Assembly: GCA_947628575.1 (NCBI GenBank)
Contig: CANRAK010000020.1
Location: 1 to 19,282 of the forward strand
Source of the DNA: an uncultured Clostridia bacterium
GTDB lineage: Bacteria; Bacillota; Clostridia; TANB77; CAG-465
Direction: 5' to 3'
Length of the DNA stretch: 19,282 nucleotides
Each line of letters opens with the position of its first letter. The first letter of the stretch is position 1. Of the stretch, positions 1-6,252 are shown one piece after another. A program made the translations under genes and the position numbers. The notes beneath the pieces are model-generated. The model saw nothing but the letters and a program-made list of their open reading frames with translations. It was not told the origin of the DNA and made no database searches.

Positions 1-1
1 G

Positions 2-31
2 TTGTAAAAGAAATTAGAAGAAGTGTATAAT
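2..31 (+). promoter_or_regulatory. Probable promoter of the zinc-ribbon protein gene
   Basis: TTGTAA at 2-7 and a perfect TATAAT at 26-31 are separated by 18 bases. The gene start lies 37 bases further on, after a GAGGTG ribosome binding site. Confidence 0.5.
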
Positions 32-68
32 AAGATAAGAGATTAATATATGAAAGTGAGGTGATTTT

Positions 69-1082
69 ATGGAATACTTTGATTGGACATTAATATTACT
101 AGATTTAATTGTAACTGTAATAGGCTTCTTATTAATTCCTGTATTTATAAGATTATTTATAGGAAAATTACCAACTAAAAAAGCCAAAAAAATTGCCATT
201 ATTAATGGGATAATTGTTCAAATTATTTTCATTATAATAATAACTGGTATTAGTGATAATCCAAGATTTAATTTTATACCCGCAATAGTATGGGGTTGTG
301 TCGGATATGCTATATTAAATAATGGCGAATTTGAAAAGGATAGCAAAAAAATATGTCCTCACTGCAATTATAAAAATAATTCCAAAAGAGAAACTTGCTT
401 TATGTGTGGTAAACTTTTAATCGAAAAAAAAGATGAAAATGAACAAGAAAATATTGATATAGAAAGTAAATTAAAAAGTATTGAAGAATCAATAGATAAC
501 TTACATTCAGAAAGTAGATATACTTACTGTGGAAAATGTGGAGCTAAAAATAATGATGATGATAAATTTTGTACTACTTGTGGTCAACCTTTATCACACA
601 TAGATAAAAATTCAATTTCACCATTAAAAAAGGAAGATTTGCAATCAAAGGAGAATTTAGAAGTAACTTCAAAAGAGCAAATTAAAACAAATCAGAAAGA
701 ATTTTCAACTGTCTGGCTTACCTTTGTAACAATTCTATGGCTAATTAGTGGACTAATTTTAAGTGTTTATTCTGGTATAATGATTATTCAAGAAGATAAT
801 GAGTTGGGATATTTTATCGACTTTATAAGGGGTGTTTTAGCAATTATAATATTTATATACGTTAGCCGTAGAGTAAAGATTGGATACTATTTATTCATAT
901 TAAATCTTATCATAAACTTGTTCGTTAATATCATTTTGAATTGTTTAAAATTTTCAAACTCTTTAATTGGTGATGCTTCATTTTTATGTGCTTTAATAGG
1001 AGCTTTACTATGGTTTATACCAAATATGATTTATATATCTAAAAGAAAATCTATATTTGGAATTGATGAAGATGAAATATAA
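69..1082 (+). CDS. Membrane protein with two central zinc ribbons, function unknown
   Basis: 337 residues. The start ATG follows GAGGTG at good spacing. The N-terminal part has about three hydrophobic segments (roughly residues 8-30, 43-61, 67-84). A soluble middle carries two short treble-cysteine ribbons: CPHC...CFMC at 96-113 and CGKC...CTTC at 154-171, joined by an acidic, probably helical linker. About four hydrophobic segments fill residues 215-325. This double 'zinc-ribbon plus transmembrane' layout is seen in many uncharacterised Firmicute proteins and does not by itself give a function. It lies in the integrated element next to the integrase, so it is probably cargo. A sensor or envelope-stress role would be speculation. 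Confidence 0.85.
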   Translation: MEYFDWTLILLDLIVTVIGFLLIPVFIRLFIGKLPTKKAKKIAIINGIIVQIIFIIIITGISDNPRFNFIPAIVWGCVGYAILNNGEFEKDSKKICPHCNYKNNSKRETCFMCGKLLIEKKDENEQENIDIESKLKSIEESIDNLHSESRYTYCGKCGAKNNDDDKFCTTCGQPLSHIDKNSISPLKKEDLQSKENLEVTSKEQIKTNQKEFSTVWLTFVTILWLISGLILSVYSGIMIIQEDNELGYFIDFIRGVLAIIIFIYVSRRVKIGYYLFILNLIINLFVNIILNCLKFSNSLIGDASFLCALIGALLWFIPNMIYISKRKSIFGIDEDEI

Positions 1083-1102
1083 TAACAAGAAAATTTTGAA
1101 CT

Positions 1103-1118
1103 GTCCGAAAAGTCGGAC
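1103..1118. other. Hairpin downstream of the zinc-ribbon gene
   Basis: GTCCGA (1103-1108) and TCGGAC (1113-1118) form a 6-bp GC-rich stem with an AAAG loop, 20 bases after the stop codon. No clean T-run follows, so it may stabilise the 3' end or be a weak terminator. Confidence 0.35.
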
Positions 1119-1151
1119 GTTTGAAAATGTTAGCTAAAGATTAAAAAATTA

Positions 1152-1220
1152 ATAAAAAATAATGTACTCCTCCGCCAAGATTAGTACATTATTTAACCAA
1201 AAACACTTGAAAAGTGCTAT
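1152..1220 (-). ncRNA. Candidate small RNA divergent from the integrase
   Basis: A minus-strand promoter (TTGAAA 1250-1255, 17-base spacer, TATAAT 1227-1232) would start an RNA near 1220. The RNA would fold into a small hairpin (CACTT/AAGTG, 1204-1216) and then an 11-bp hairpin (arms 1158-1168 and 1183-1193), followed by a T-rich tail on the minus strand, which is a standard intrinsic terminator. The 14-base loop contains GGCGGAGG, a Shine-Dalgarno-like sequence on the RNA. No convincing reading frame fits in about 68 nt. Its position beside the integrase suggests regulation of element functions, which is inference only. The structural evidence is good, but there is no family match. Confidence 0.5.
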
Positions 1221-1256
1221 ATTTATATTATATGACATATTTTAGCTCTTTTCAAG
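1206..1256. promoter_or_regulatory. Inverted repeat over divergent integrase/sRNA promoters
   Basis: Two 13-base arms, 1206-1218 and 1244-1256, are inverted copies with one mismatch and are separated by 25 bases. Each arm contains TTGAAA, so the same dyad supplies a -35-like box to each strand. The minus-strand promoter is strong (TATAAT, 17-base spacer). The plus-strand -10 is poor (TATATG, 16-base spacer, or TATGAC, 18-base spacer). This layout suits an operator that coordinates the integrase and the opposite transcript. Confidence 0.45.
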
Positions 1257-1285
1257 AAACATTTGTTTATAGAAAGGAGTTTTTT

Positions 1286-2572
1286 ATGTCAAAAAAAAGA
1301 GGAAATGGCGAAGGTTCTATATATTATAATAAAAGTAGAAAATTATGGATAGGTCAATATACTACAGGTTTAAAAGATAATGGTACTCTAAAGCGTCATT
1401 CTGTATCAGGAAGTACTAGAAAAGAAGTTGCAATTAGGCTTGTAGAAGCACAAAACAGCGTAAATAATAAGTCTTTTGTTGATAATAGTAAAATAACACT
1501 ATATGAAATATTAAATGAAATTGTAGAGGAAGATTTGGCTTCAAACAAGATTAAAGAAGTTACATACAAGCGTACTAAAGATAATTTAAAAATTATTAAT
1601 AAACTTAATTGTTCACATATTCCAATACAAAATGTAACAAGTGAGCTATTAAATAAAGATTTACTTGAAAATTTAATCAATTATTCAGACTCAGTTATCA
1701 ATAAAATATATGGGCTTTTAAAAAGAGCATATAATAAAGCAGTTTTACTCAAAATATTAATTTCTAGTCCTTTTTCTATTGATGGCTTAATACTTAAACC
1801 TAAAAGTAATAATAAAACTAAAACAATAGATGCCTTAACAGTAGATGAGCAATTAGAATTTTTAAATACTCTTAATAGTTGTCATAATAAATATTCAACT
1901 ATTTTCTTAATAGCAATTTTTACAGGAATGCGTGTAGGCGAAATTCTAGCATTAAAAAAACAAGATGTTGATTTAGATAACCATATTATACATATAAAAA
2001 GAACATTAACTAAAGATAAAAATGATAAGGTTATACTAGGTAATTCTACTAAAACCTATTCAGGTATCAGAACTATACCTATTCCTGATAATCTTTTTAC
2101 TATACTAACTAATGTATGTAACAGTACGAATGATTTATTATTCAGTAATATTGGAAAATTAATTAGTCCTTCTACTATTAATTTACAATTTAAAAGACTT
2201 TGTAAAAATTCCAATATAAGGTTAATAGAAAAAAACGGAAAAATCGAAAGTAATGTTAATATGCACATGCTTCGTCATACTTATGCAACTAGATGTATTG
2301 AAAGTGGTATGAAAGCTGTCGTACTTTCAAAACTTCTTGGTCATAAAGATATTGATACAACATTAAATACTTATACGTCTGTTTTTAATAGTTATAAAAC
2401 AGATGAAGTTAAAACAAGTATTAATTATCTTAAAAAGTTAGGAATTATAATAGAAGAGAAATCATTAAATAATAAAAAAATATTAGAAAATATTTTAAAT
2501 AATATAACTAATTTATATTTAACAAACGAAACAAAATTTTTAAAAGTTGTAAATATAATTAAAAATATATAA
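1286..2572 (+). CDS. int: Tyrosine recombinase / integrase (Tn916-phage type)
   Basis: 428 residues from the ATG at 1286. I chose it over an in-frame GTG at 1214 because AGAAAGGAG sits just before it and the protein then begins with the typical arm-binding domain (GNGEGSIYYN, residues 6-15). A core-binding SAM-like domain spans about 70-170. The catalytic domain shows R216 (TGMRVGE), K256, H327-x-x-R330 (HMLRH), H353 (LGH) and nucleophile Y363. All catalytic residues are present, so the enzyme should be active in site-specific integration and excision of the surrounding element. The expected partner excisionase is not visible. The gene ends 136 bp from the tRNA-Gln 3' end, its probable target. 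Confidence 0.95.
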   Translation: MSKKRGNGEGSIYYNKSRKLWIGQYTTGLKDNGTLKRHSVSGSTRKEVAIRLVEAQNSVNNKSFVDNSKITLYEILNEIVEEDLASNKIKEVTYKRTKDNLKIINKLNCSHIPIQNVTSELLNKDLLENLINYSDSVINKIYGLLKRAYNKAVLLKILISSPFSIDGLILKPKSNNKTKTIDALTVDEQLEFLNTLNSCHNKYSTIFLIAIFTGMRVGEILALKKQDVDLDNHIIHIKRTLTKDKNDKVILGNSTKTYSGIRTIPIPDNLFTILTNVCNSTNDLLFSNIGKLISPSTINLQFKRLCKNSNIRLIEKNGKIESNVNMHMLRHTYATRCIESGMKAVVLSKLLGHKDIDTTLNTYTSVFNSYKTDEVKTSINYLKKLGIIIEEKSLNNKKILENILNNITNLYLTNETKFLKVVNIIKNI

Positions 2573-2574
2573 TT

Positions 2575-2596
2575 CTGTTTGCAACCTGTTTGCAAC
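2575..2596. repeat. Two tandem 11-bp repeats, probable integrase arm sites
   Basis: CTGTTTGCAAC occurs twice back to back (2575-2585 and 2586-2596), starting two bases after the integrase stop codon. Short direct repeats between an integrase gene and its tRNA attachment site are typical arm-type recombinase binding sites. Binding is inferred from position only. Confidence 0.55.
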
Positions 2597-2637
2597 CGGA
2601 TAGCTAAAATTATAAAAAATTATAAAAAATAAAAAAA

Positions 2638-2685
2638 TAGAGGTATTAAAAAATCGCAGTATTTCAACGTTTTTCAATACCTCTA
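2638..2685 (-). terminator. Terminator of tRNA-Gln(CTG), within element DNA
   Basis: Arms 2638-2647 and 2676-2685 form a 10-bp stem (TAGAGGTATT with its complement). On the minus strand it is followed by a long T-rich run. On the plus strand it is followed only by A's, so it terminates the tRNA transcript rather than the integrase. Confidence 0.7.
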
Positions 2686-2708
2686 AAAAATAAAAAATCA
2701 TATATATA

Positions 2709-2783
2709 TGGCTGGGCTAGCTGGATTCGAACCAGCGAATGTCGGAGTCAGAGTCCGATGCCTTACCACTTGGCGATAGCCCA
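2709..2783 (-). tRNA. tRNA-Gln(CTG)
   Basis: Read on the minus strand, this gives a full cloverleaf: 7-bp acceptor (TGGGCTA with TAGCCCA), D-arm, anticodon stem TCGGA/TCCGA with loop CTCTGAC (anticodon CTG, codon CAG), T-arm with GGTTCGAATCC, discriminator G and encoded CCA. The 3' end faces the integrase and is the likely attachment site of the element at 1-2708. A second glutamine tRNA (TTG) at 7136-7210 could read CAG only by wobble. Confidence 0.95.
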
Positions 2784-2796
2784 ATGCTCGATTATT

Positions 2797-2825
2797 ATTT
2801 TATCACAATAATAGCTTATTGGCAA
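2797..2825 (-). promoter_or_regulatory. Promoter of tRNA-Gln(CTG)
   Basis: TTGCCA (2820-2825) and TAAAAT (2797-2802) on the minus strand, 17-base spacer. The -35 abuts the terminator of the upstream protease gene. Confidence 0.7.
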
Positions 2826-2853
2826 GAAAAAAGCAATGTTTTAACATTACTTT
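2826..2853 (-). terminator. Terminator of the Clp/M41 protease gene
   Basis: An 11-bp stem with one G-T pair (arms 2830-2840 and 2843-2853) is followed on the minus strand by six T's. The hairpin overlaps the stop codon of the protease gene. Confidence 0.75.
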
Positions 2854-4850
2854 TTGTTTACTACTTCTTTTACTTCTTCTATTTCTTTTTTGTTCTTATT
2901 ATAGAATGCATCTTTTGCCTCTTTAGCTGTAATAATTCCCTTTCGCATTAATAATTCTGCTACTCTTCCTATTGCATCTTTATGTTCTTCTACTACTTTT
3001 TCTGTTTTTTCATAAACTTCGTTTACAAAGTCAGTTATAAATTTACGAATTTCATCAGAATTTTTCTCGCTAATAGGTAATCTAGACCTGTCAGAATATA
3101 CGTAGTTTTTACTAATATCAAACATACCGTATTTCATAACAAAAGTCTCTGCAATATTCATTGCCATATCTAAGTCAGATGATGCACCAGAATCAATTTC
3201 GCTAGTCACTAGTCTTTGAGCTATTCTTCCTCCTAAGTCGATTGCTATAGATTCTTTTAAGAATTTAATATTTCCTTCATGTTTTCTTATTTCATCCTCT
3301 TCAAACATTGTAACTCCAAGCCATTCTTCAGCAGGAACTATAGAAACAAGCACGCAATCACAATTTCTTTTTGTATCACTTAAAAGCCACATTGCAAAAT
3401 GTCCTGCCTCATGATAAGCAGTTCTTAATTTCTGAGCTTTTGGAGTTAATCTATATTTCTTAAAGTTTTCTCTATATACAGTTTTTATATGTTCTTCTTT
3501 TACAACTTTACTATTTTTTATCTTTGCAATAGCCATAGTTTTATCTATTAAATCTATTGTTCTATCTGGATTTGCGATATTACTAAAGCTTGATGCATAT
3601 ATTATAATTCTTTCTAGCATTTCATCACTTATAGATACTCCGTGATAATTACTCAATGTTTTGGTACGCGAAGATACCATTTTCTTTACATCTTTAATTT
3701 TTGGTTCTTTAACTACTATAAGTTCAAATCTTCTTTTCAAAGCGCCGTCGCTTGAGAAGTATCTTTGATACTCATCTGTAGTTGTAGCACCAATTAATAC
3801 AATATCATCTCTTGATAATACAGGTTTTAATGCACCAGATAAATCCGGTCCTGAACCTTCTGCTTTTCCAGTTCCAAGTAATAAATGTATTTCATCGATA
3901 AATATTATAATATTTTTATTCTTTTTAATAAATTTAATAAATATTTGTACTCTTTGCTCAAATTCTCCTCTGTATTTTGTACCAGCTACCATAGAATTTA
4001 AGTCTAAAGATAATACTTTATAATCTTTAAATTTTTCAGGGCACTTTCCTGATATAATATTAGCTGTCATTGCTTCAATTATAGCTGTTTTTCCAACTCC
4101 AGGTTCTCCAATTAATATAGCATTTCTTTTAGTTTTCTTAGACATTATATTCCATAATTTGAATACTTCTTCATCTCTACCTACTATATCAAATTCATTT
4201 TTTAAAGCAATTTCTTCACTTAAATTGCTCAAGAAAGGCTCTAGTTCACTTTCAATTACAAGATTATTACTAGAATATTGTAATAATTTAATATCCTTTT
4301 TCAAATAATTTAATATATATTTATCAGTATAAACTTCTCTTAACATTTTTCTAGATGCAGAATCTTTATCTTCTAATATACAATAAATAATTGTATCTAA
4401 ATCAATGTAATCTTTACCGTTTATTTTTGCTATGTTTTGAGCTTTTATAAAATTGTTTTCTAATTCTTCAGAATAAACAGCATACGAATCAAATAGAGTT
4501 AAATCTACAGTTAATATTTCATCTTTTTCGCTTTCACTATTTGAATTATTATTTATACTATTATTCTTTAAATTATCAATTGCAATATTATAATCTAAAC
4601 CAGTTACTGTTTCATATACTCTCTTATTCTCTAGCAAAGTAATCATTACCATTTCTGGTGATATGTCTATTGTACTAATTACTTTTTCATCAAGATATTC
4701 ATATAATTTAGTGTCTGCATAAGCTAATGATGATATAATAAAATCTAAAGAGCTAATTTCTCTTTCTCCTAAATCATTCATTATGTTTCTTGCTGATACC
4801 ATAACATCCATTACATCTCTCGAAACATTGAATTGCGAAAAATCATTCAT
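2847..4850 (-). CDS. Chimeric Clp-type AAA+ / FtsH-type M41 metalloprotease
   Basis: 667 residues; ATG follows AAAGGAGG. Residues about 10-75 and 120-185 resemble the two repeats of a Clp N-domain. Residues 215-460 are a ClpA/B/C first AAA+ module: Walker A GEPGVGKT (248-255), pore-loop region KYRGEFEQR (292-300), Walker B IIIFIDE (314-320), sensor-1 region GATTTDE (354-360) and RRF (373-375). From about 470 the protein switches to a peptidase M41 domain: HEAGH (480-484) gives two zinc ligands and the catalytic Glu, and D559 in SGASSDLD matches the third ligand of FtsH. No transmembrane segment is visible, unlike FtsH, so a soluble ATP-dependent protease is expected. The family assignment of both halves is clear. 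Substrate is unknown; the N-domain suggests adaptor or substrate docking. It has its own promoter and terminator. Confidence 0.93.
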   Translation of the reverse strand: MNDFSQFNVSRDVMDVMVSARNIMNDLGEREISSLDFIISSLAYADTKLYEYLDEKVISTIDISPEMVMITLLENKRVYETVTGLDYNIAIDNLKNNSINNNSNSESEKDEILTVDLTLFDSYAVYSEELENNFIKAQNIAKINGKDYIDLDTIIYCILEDKDSASRKMLREVYTDKYILNYLKKDIKLLQYSSNNLVIESELEPFLSNLSEEIALKNEFDIVGRDEEVFKLWNIMSKKTKRNAILIGEPGVGKTAIIEAMTANIISGKCPEKFKDYKVLSLDLNSMVAGTKYRGEFEQRVQIFIKFIKKNKNIIIFIDEIHLLLGTGKAEGSGPDLSGALKPVLSRDDIVLIGATTTDEYQRYFSSDGALKRRFELIVVKEPKIKDVKKMVSSRTKTLSNYHGVSISDEMLERIIIYASSFSNIANPDRTIDLIDKTMAIAKIKNSKVVKEEHIKTVYRENFKKYRLTPKAQKLRTAYHEAGHFAMWLLSDTKRNCDCVLVSIVPAEEWLGVTMFEEDEIRKHEGNIKFLKESIAIDLGGRIAQRLVTSEIDSGASSDLDMAMNIAETFVMKYGMFDISKNYVYSDRSRLPISEKNSDEIRKFITDFVNEVYEKTEKVVEEHKDAIGRVAELLMRKGIITAKEAKDAFYNKNKKEIEEVKEVVNKK

Positions 4851-4936
4851 TTTATTTACCCTCCTTTTATTAATTAATCTAAGGTGTTTATTATTATAGT
4901 CAAATAATAATGTTATATTATCATAAAGTTATCTTA

Positions 4937-4965
4937 ATTATATAGTAATATTTGATATATGTCAA
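4937..4965 (-). promoter_or_regulatory. Consensus promoter of the Clp/M41 protease gene
   Basis: TTGACA (4960-4965) and TATAAT (4937-4942) on the minus strand with a 17-base spacer, matching the sigma-A consensus exactly. This gives a leader of about 80 nt before the ATG. I see no CIRCE or CtsR-like repeat in the leader and recognise no riboswitch class. Confidence 0.85.
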
Positions 4966-4999
4966 TAAAAAATCATCATAGTTTTCATAATATTTTAAC

Positions 5000-5034
5000 A
5001 AAAAACAAATATAGAGTGATATAAATCACTCTAT
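5000..5034 (-). terminator. Terminator of the PAP2 phosphatase gene
   Basis: A perfect 10-bp stem (5011-5020 with 5025-5034, loop ATAA) overlaps the stop codon by one base and is followed on the minus strand by a T-rich run (ATTTGTTTTTTG). Confidence 0.75.
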
Positions 5035-5645
5035 TACTTATCTATAGATGTTCTTTTCATAATCATATATACAGTCATTCCGTCTGCAAAACCAAGTAGC
5101 CATCCACCTATTATATCACCTGCATAATGAACACCTAAATATATTCTTGTAAAGCCTATCAAAATAACTAAAATTGACATTATGGTTATTAAAATAGTTT
5201 TTAGTTTTTTATTTTTTATTAAATTATATGTATATATAACAAGAATTGAATACAAAGCCATATTTACCATAGCATGTCCTGATGGAAAGCTATAATTTTT
5301 TTCTGTAACTAATCTTAAAATATTAGGTCTTTCTCTTGCAAAACATTGTTTTAATAATATATCTAATAAAAATGATGAGCTTACACTTAAATAGACGGGT
5401 ATTCCAATATTATTTCTAAGTTTAGGAATTAATAACACTATTAAACAAATAGTAGCTATTCCTATTGGCCCACCAATATTTGTTATTATAATTAGTATAA
5501 ATGTTAAAAAATCTGACATATGTCCTACACTTAAATTATATACCCAAGATTCAAAACCAGATAAGTAGTCTGCTTGTATCGCAATAGCTAACATTAAAAA
5601 TGAAATTATAGATACTATTGTAAGTGTTATATTCTTTTTACTCAT
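5034..5645 (-). CDS. PAP2-family membrane phosphatase
   Basis: 203 residues. I start at the ATG at 5645 because GGAGG lies five bases before it; the ATG at 5657 overlaps that ribosome binding site. It has about six hydrophobic segments. All three PAP2 motifs are present: K99-x6-R106-P107, PSGH (121-124) and R167-x5-H173-x3-D177, with H124 and H173 as the catalytic histidines. Family members remove phosphate from lipid phosphates such as undecaprenyl pyrophosphate or phosphatidate at the outer membrane face; this sequence alone does not decide which. It is transcribed from its own promoter, between two terminators, so it is a single-gene unit. Confidence 0.93.
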   Translation of the reverse strand: MSKKNITLTIVSIISFLMLAIAIQADYLSGFESWVYNLSVGHMSDFLTFILIIITNIGGPIGIATICLIVLLIPKLRNNIGIPVYLSVSSSFLLDILLKQCFARERPNILRLVTEKNYSFPSGHAMVNMALYSILVIYTYNLIKNKKLKTILITIMSILVILIGFTRIYLGVHYAGDIIGGWLLGFADGMTVYMIMKRTSIDK

Positions 5646-5663
5646 TTCAGCCTCCATATTACA

Positions 5664-5692
5664 ATTATATCTATATAATTAAAAAAAAACAA
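5664..5692 (-). promoter_or_regulatory. Promoter of the PAP2 gene
   Basis: TTGTTT (5687-5692) and TATAAT (5664-5669) on the minus strand, 17-base spacer. The -35 lies inside the terminator of the preceding RHH gene, so the two elements share sequence. Confidence 0.55.
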
Positions 5693-5706
5693 TAGCTAAC
5701 TATTGT
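5681..5706 (-). terminator. Terminator of RHH gene 1
   Basis: A 7-bp stem ACAATAG/CTATTGT (5689-5695 and 5700-5706) overlaps the stop codon and is followed by nine T's on the minus strand. Confidence 0.75.
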
Positions 5707-5891
5707 CTTTTATCTTTTCTCACTACTCTATCTACTGCATATTCCAATAGTTGTACAGCAGTAGTGTTAAAACTTACATTATTTTCATCTGCTATTTCTT
5801 CAATAGTATCATATAATTTTCCGTTCATTCTAATAGTTCTAGCTATAGAATCTTTACAATTGGTTTTAGCTTCTATAATTAATTTGTCCAT
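5700..5891 (-). CDS. Ribbon-helix-helix DNA-binding regulator 1
   Basis: 63 residues from ATG at 5891. An in-frame GTG at 5900 is part of the AGGTG ribosome binding site, so it is not the start. The chain shows the Arc/MetJ pattern: a short strand with RTIRMN (about residues 18-23) followed by two helices with a conserved Y-D-x-I and SFN turn. It aligns without gaps to the protein at 13254-13430, with about 28 identities in 58 positions. Such proteins bind DNA as dimers, usually repress their own promoter and sometimes serve as antitoxins. No toxin gene lies beside it. It diverges from the small-RNA cluster at 5999-6329, and the operator at 5937-5954 lies between the two. Confidence 0.82.
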   Translation of the reverse strand: MDKLIIEAKTNCKDSIARTIRMNGKLYDTIEEIADENNVSFNTTAVQLLEYAVDRVVRKDKRQ

Positions 5892-5908
5892 AATTATCAC
5901 CTATAGCT

Positions 5909-5914
5909 ATTATA
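5909..5914 (-). promoter_or_regulatory. -10 box of RHH gene 1
   Basis: TATAAT on the minus strand, 17 bases before the AGGTGATAATTATG start region. No good -35 is present at 17 bases. The operator-like repeat begins 22 bases upstream of this box, the same spacing as at RHH gene 2 (-10 at 13448-13453). Confidence 0.5.
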
Positions 5915-5936
5915 TTATTTTTTCAGTCACAATATA

Positions 5937-5954
5937 GTACACAATACGGTACAC
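5937..5954. promoter_or_regulatory. Operator-like repeat GTACAC-N6-GTACAC (site 1)
   Basis: GTACAC at 5937-5942 and again at 5949-5954, a direct repeat with a 12-bp period. The same element on the opposite strand (GTGTAC-N6-GTGTAC) stands at 13476-13493 beside the paralogous regulator gene. It sits at the -35 position of RHH gene 1 and ends 9 bases before the -35 of the divergent small RNA. This is the likely binding site of the RHH protein. Confidence 0.6.
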
Positions 5955-5963
5955 ATTTAAAAA

Positions 5964-5992
5964 TTGACATCATTTTTTTATAATGATATAAT
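5964..5992 (+). promoter_or_regulatory. Consensus promoter of small RNA A
   Basis: TTGACA (5964-5969), 17-base spacer, TATAAT (5987-5992). The 16 bases ending at the -35, CATTTAAAAATTGACA, are identical before small RNA C (6208-6223), suggesting a shared UP-like element. Confidence 0.8.
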
Positions 5993-5998
5993 AATGTT

Positions 5999-6053
5999 AT
6001 GAACCACTATCAATGTTCTCAGACAAAAGTCTGCTGGATAGTGGTTATTTTTA
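5999..6053 (+). ncRNA. Small RNA A, about 55 nt, unknown family
   Basis: From the promoter at 5964-5992 an RNA starting near 5999 would fold at once into a 10-bp stem (AACCACTATC 6002-6011 with 6037-6046). This stem encloses a smaller hairpin CAGAC-AAAA-GTCTG (6020-6033) and is followed by ATTTTTA. The whole RNA is therefore little more than a two-tier terminator hairpin. There is no start codon with a ribosome binding site and no gene follows on this strand. It is divergent from RHH gene 1 and close to its operator, so it may be controlled by that protein. I do not recognise the family. Confidence 0.6.
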
Positions 6054-6091
6054 TGTAAAAAATATCATAAAACGTTATTTTCTAATAATTG

Positions 6092-6120
6092 TTGACGTAA
6101 TTTTACTCTAATGTTATAAT
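6092..6120 (+). promoter_or_regulatory. Promoter of small RNA B
   Basis: TTGACG (6092-6097), 17-base spacer, TATAAT (6115-6120). The spacer end and downstream bases (CTAATGTTATAATATTTA) are repeated exactly at small RNA C. Confidence 0.8.
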
Positions 6121-6126
6121 ATTTAC

Positions 6127-6204
6127 AGTGTAGATGCATTGTCGACAGCATTTACACAGCTACTGCGTCTAGGTAATTGTAACCTTGCCCCAGTAGCTTT
6201 TTTT
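6127..6204 (+). ncRNA. Small RNA B, about 78 nt, first copy of a duplicated RNA
   Basis: Two hairpins. The first has a 10-bp stem (6128-6137 with 6148-6157, one G-T pair) and a 10-base loop containing the palindrome TGTCGACA. The second is a terminator: AGCTACTG (6158-6165) pairs with CAGTAGCT (6191-6198), followed by T's to 6204. Its apical part carries GTCTAGG...CTTGCC (6167-6189), with an inner AGGT/ACCT stem. The copy at 6253-6329 keeps loop and apical sequence exactly but changes stem pairs in a compensating way, so selection acts on RNA structure. No reading frame is present. I cannot name a family. The conserved exposed CCTTGCC could pair with a Shine-Dalgarno region. Confidence 0.75.
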
Positions 6205-6217
6205 ATGCATTTAAAAA

Positions 6218-6246
6218 TTGACACAATTATATCCTAATGTTATAAT
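6218..6246 (+). promoter_or_regulatory. Consensus promoter of small RNA C
   Basis: TTGACA (6218-6223), 17-base spacer, TATAAT (6241-6246), starting 14 bases after the terminator of small RNA B. Confidence 0.82.
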
Positions 6247-6252
6247 ATTTAT

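Larger units (their letters stand above)
1..2708. mobile_element. Right (integrase) end of an element integrated at tRNA-Gln
   Basis: A tyrosine recombinase gene reads toward, and ends about 135 bp from, the 3' end of a minus-strand tRNA-Gln(CTG). This is the standard layout of prophages, ICEs and genomic islands that integrate into tRNA 3' ends. Between them lie tandem 11-bp repeats of the kind used as arm-type binding sites. The other visible gene is a zinc-ribbon membrane protein of unknown role, plausible cargo. Both genes are on the plus strand, while nearly everything right of the tRNA is on the minus strand. No second copy of the tRNA 3' end is seen between 1 and 2708, so the far attachment site must lie outside. 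Element class cannot be decided from this fragment. Confidence 0.7.

Noticed and set aside
4851..4936. Possible riboswitch or heat-shock operator in the 80-nt leader of the Clp/M41 gene
   Set aside because: I find no known aptamer pattern, CIRCE dyad or CtsR heptamer repeat; the leader is only AT-rich.
5700..5900. Upstream GTG starts for both RHH genes (5900 and 13439)
   Set aside because: In both genes the GTG is part of the AGGTG ribosome binding site placed six bases before the conserved ATGGA start.
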